Of a stretch of 64,000 bases of DNA, positions 61,792-64,000 are shown piece after piece. Every line of letters starts with the position of its first letter. Position 1 is the first letter of the stretch. Under the pieces are notes generated by a model. It had not been told where the DNA came from, searched no databases, and was given only the letters and a program-made list of their open reading frames with translations. Source of the DNA: Bacteroidota bacterium. GTDB taxonomy: Bacteria > Bacteroidota > Bacteroidia > Bacteroidales > Tenuifilaceae. The stretch lies in NCBI GenBank assembly GCA_029560875.1, contig JAKQKB010000020.1, forward strand, positions 1-64,000, in the 5' to 3' direction. A program made the position numbers and the translations under genes.

Positions 61792-62946
61792 ATGAGGAGC
61801 ATTGCAATTCTTGGCTCAACAGGCTCAATTGGTACTCAAACACTACAAGTAGTTGAGGCTAACCCTGCTCTTTTTCAGGTTGAGCTACTTACAGCTCAAA
61901 ACAACTGGGAATTACTGGTGCAACAGGCACTTAGGGTTCAGCCTAATGCCGTTGTTATTGGTAATAAAAAGAATTTCAATGCGGTAAAAGAGGCACTAGC
62001 ACATACCGATATAAAAGTTTTTACAGGCAAAGAATCCATTATCGACTCCGTTAAATCGACAAACATTGATGTTGTGCTAACAGCGCTGGTTGGCTTTGCA
62101 GGATTAGAACCCACCATTGCTGCAATTAAATCCGGCAAGGCAATTGCCTTGGCAAACAAGGAAACGCTCGTTGTTGCGGGCGAACTAATCACCAAATTAG
62201 CATTAGAGAATCGAGTACCGATACTCCCTGTGGATTCAGAGCATTCCGCAATTTTTCAATGCCTGACAGGAGAGCATAGCCCAATCGAAAAAATTATACT
62301 AACCGCATCAGGCGGACCTTTTAGACAATTCACAAAAGAGCAATTGCAAAGTGTAACCTCTGCCCAAGCGCTGAATCATCCGAATTGGTGCATGGGAAAT
62401 AAGATAACTATTGATTCTGCATCGCTCATGAATAAAGGTCTTGAGGTTATTGAGGCCAAGTGGTTGTTTGGGTTAAATCCTGAGCAAATTGAGGTGGTTA
62501 TTCATCCACAATCCATTATTCACTCAATGGTACAGTTCGAGGATGGTTCAATTAAAGCACAAATGGGTTTACCCGATATGCGTGTTCCCATTCAGTATGC
62601 ATTAACCTACCCTTATAGGGCAAAATCGGATTTCCCAAGGTTGAACTTTACCGACTACCCTCAGCTAACTTTCGAGAAGCCCGATACGGAGCGATTCCCA
62701 AATCTGGCATTAGCCCACGAGGCAATGGTAAAGGGCGGCAATATGCCATGTATTCTAAATGCTGCTAACGAAATTGTGGTTGAGTCGTTCCTGAGGAACG
62801 ATATAAGTTTTATTGAAATGTCGGATATTATTGCCCAAACAATGGGCAAAATCTCGTACGTGCAAAATCCTAGCATTGAGGATTATGCCCAATCCGACAG
62901 CGAGGCAAGAATAAAAACAGTTGAAATAATATCACATAAAAAGTAA
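61792..62946 (+). CDS. dxr: 1-deoxy-D-xylulose 5-phosphate reductoisomerase
   Basis: Dxr makes methylerythritol phosphate in the non-mevalonate isoprenoid pathway. The 384-residue protein shows the NADPH-binding GSTGSIGTQTL at 8-18, ALANKETLVVAGEL, PVDSEHSAIFQCL, and ASGGPFRQF. The metal ligands in VDSEHS and NKGLEVIEAKWLFG are present. The length is normal. The neighbouring rseP-type gene downstream is the common Bacteroidetes arrangement. Confidence 0.97.
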   Translation: MRSIAILGSTGSIGTQTLQVVEANPALFQVELLTAQNNWELLVQQALRVQPNAVVIGNKKNFNAVKEALAHTDIKVFTGKESIIDSVKSTNIDVVLTALVGFAGLEPTIAAIKSGKAIALANKETLVVAGELITKLALENRVPILPVDSEHSAIFQCLTGEHSPIEKIILTASGGPFRQFTKEQLQSVTSAQALNHPNWCMGNKITIDSASLMNKGLEVIEAKWLFGLNPEQIEVVIHPQSIIHSMVQFEDGSIKAQMGLPDMRVPIQYALTYPYRAKSDFPRLNFTDYPQLTFEKPDTERFPNLALAHEAMVKGGNMPCILNAANEIVVESFLRNDISFIEMSDIIAQTMGKISYVQNPSIEDYAQSDSEARIKTVEIISHKK

Positions 62947-62948
62947 AA

Positions 62949-64000
62949 ATGGAGATTATAGTAAAAGCCGGACAGTTCCTGTTGAGTTTATCAATCCTCG
63001 TGATACTTCACGAGATGGGACATTTTTTATTCGCTAAGCTTTTTGGTGCGAGAGTAGAGAAGTTTTACCTATTCTTTAACCCTTGGTTTTCGCTTTTCAA
63101 AGTAAAACGTGGCGAAACCGAGTATGGTGTGGGTTGGTTACCACTTGGAGGTTACGTTAAAATATCGGGGATGATTGATGAGTCCATGGATAAGGAACAG
63201 ATGCAACAACCACCTCAGCCTTACGAGTTCCGCTCAAAACCAGCATGGCAACGATTATTTATAATGATAGGCGGAGTTCTGGTTAACTTTGTTCTGGCAT
63301 TACTAATTTATAGCGCAATCCTCTTTACATGGGGCGATGAGTACTTGGCAACCCGAAACGTTAAATACGGTGTGGCCTGCGATTCGCTTGCTTTGGAGCT
63401 TGGCTTTAAGAATGGCGATAAAATTTTAACTGTAAGCGGTCGCGAGGTTGAAAATTTTCAGCAAATATCGCACGATATTCTGCTCAACGATAACCGCGAA
63501 GTTGTGGTGCTAAGAGGCTCCGATACTGTTAAGGTTAATATTGCTGAGGATAAAGTTGCTAAATTGGTTAAAAACCCAATGATTTTTGTTCCTCGTTTCC
63601 CTTTCATTGTTGATGAGTTGAGAAAGGACGATGTTGCAGAGAAAGCAGGACTAATGAAGGGCGATAAACTTGTAGCAATTAACAATGAGCCAAAGCTGTT
63701 CTTCGACGAGTTTAAAACCGCATTGCTGGAAAACAAGAACAAAACGGTATCGATTACAGTTTTACGCGATACACAAACGGTTAATATCGACCTTAACGTG
63801 CCTGAAACAGGAATCGTTGGAGTTGTTCCTATGATGGAGCTAAAGGAGTTTTTTGAGATTGACAAAAGGGAGTACTCTTTCTTTGAATCTATTCCTGCTG
63901 GTATAAAGCGTGGATTTACCACTATTAAAAGTTACTTAAAGCAACTTAAGCTGATATTTAGCCCGGAGACAAAGGCTTACGAGTCTTTAGGAGGCTTTAT
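62949..64000 (+). CDS. rseP: Site-2 protease RseP, incomplete at the window edge
   Basis: Starting two bases after the dxr stop codon, the frame reads MEIIVKAGQFLLSLSILVIL and the zinc-protease motif HEMGHFLFAKLFGA (HExxH). Then follow GWLPLGGYVKISGMIDE, a second membrane segment (IGGVLVNFVLALLIYSAI) and two PDZ-like parts. It stays open to the last base of the window, so the C-terminal LDG motif lies outside. RseP-type proteases cleave membrane-bound anti-sigma factors. The spacing suggests co-transcription with dxr. Confidence 0.93.
   Translation, partial: MEIIVKAGQFLLSLSILVILHEMGHFLFAKLFGARVEKFYLFFNPWFSLFKVKRGETEYGVGWLPLGGYVKISGMIDESMDKEQMQQPPQPYEFRSKPAWQRLFIMIGGVLVNFVLALLIYSAILFTWGDEYLATRNVKYGVACDSLALELGFKNGDKILTVSGREVENFQQISHDILLNDNREVVVLRGSDTVKVNIAEDKVAKLVKNPMIFVPRFPFIVDELRKDDVAEKAGLMKGDKLVAINNEPKLFFDEFKTALLENKNKTVSITVLRDTQTVNIDLNVPETGIVGVVPMMELKEFFEIDKREYSFFESIPAGIKRGFTTIKSYLKQLKLIFSPETKAYESLGGF

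Noticed and set aside
1-64000. CRISPR array
   Set aside because: No series of regularly spaced direct repeats with unique spacers was seen; short tandem repeats at 2674-2710 and 3508-3610 are contiguous low-complexity sequence.

Overview
The window looks like the chromosome of a member of the Bacteroidota, probably Bacteroidales. The sequence supports this in several ways: promoters fit the Bacteroidetes pattern TTTG-N19-TAnnTTTG (upstream of HU, two tRNA-Ser genes and the initiator tRNA), genes lack strong Shine-Dalgarno sites, and typical families are present (TonB-dependent receptor with a carboxypeptidase-like N-terminus, DUF6132, LytTR regulators, M49 dipeptidyl peptidase III, Bacteroidetes-type lipoproteins). 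The genus cannot be decided from the sequence alone.

Left chromosomal part (1 to about 29,300). Most genes are on the minus strand: a YfcC-type transporter, a HEPN-like/CBS protein, miaA, a pRiA4b ORF-3-like protein, a TonB receptor with a PepSY partner, an aldo/keto reductase, htpG, a membrane-anchored degenerate receiver, dipeptidyl peptidase III, a LytTR regulator - aminotransferase - secreted protein operon, a TrmH-type methyltransferase, HU, two tRNA-Ser genes, an intact IS3-family insertion sequence sitting in a terminator palindrome, dnaG, a UspA protein, several conserved lipoproteins, and trpS on the plus strand. Behind trpS lies a small tandem duplication: a truncated GIY-YIG gene, a terminator, a decayed initiator-tRNA copy carrying two palindromic inserts, then an intact GIY-YIG gene and a second copy of the terminator.

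Integrated element (29,296 to 60,616, about 31 kb, visibly more A/T rich). It is bounded by an 11-bp direct repeat GATTTAGTAGC and inserted in the 3' end of the initiator tRNA-fMet gene (complement 60,613-60,685). A large serine recombinase at the right end is the likely integrase. Its reading frame runs through the attachment site, so its C-terminus in the integrated state comes from tRNA antisense sequence. In the circular form it would continue into a 35-codon tail now stranded at the left end. The element carries no recognisable conjugation genes. Its cargo is mostly defence: (a) Lhr-like helicase + BrxD-like ATPase + SH3/TerB-C protein, beside a DnaQ-BRCT exonuclease; (b) a complete Wadjet jetABCD operon; (c) an overlapping operon of reverse transcriptase, GIY-YIG nuclease, small protein and SMC-like AAA ATPase, preceded by a structured region of about 200 nt bounded by a 20-nt inverted repeat, which is the best candidate here for an undescribed system; (d) an Nmad2 protein with a PD-(D/E)XK nuclease. 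Two copies of one cassette (a 201-aa protein plus a decayed ADP-ribosylglycohydrolase end) flank blocks b-d. The left part of the element encodes a divergent polymerase with family A / T7-RNA-polymerase-like motifs.

Right chromosomal part (60,686 to 64,000): an M23 peptidase, dxr, and the start of rseP, which runs off the window.
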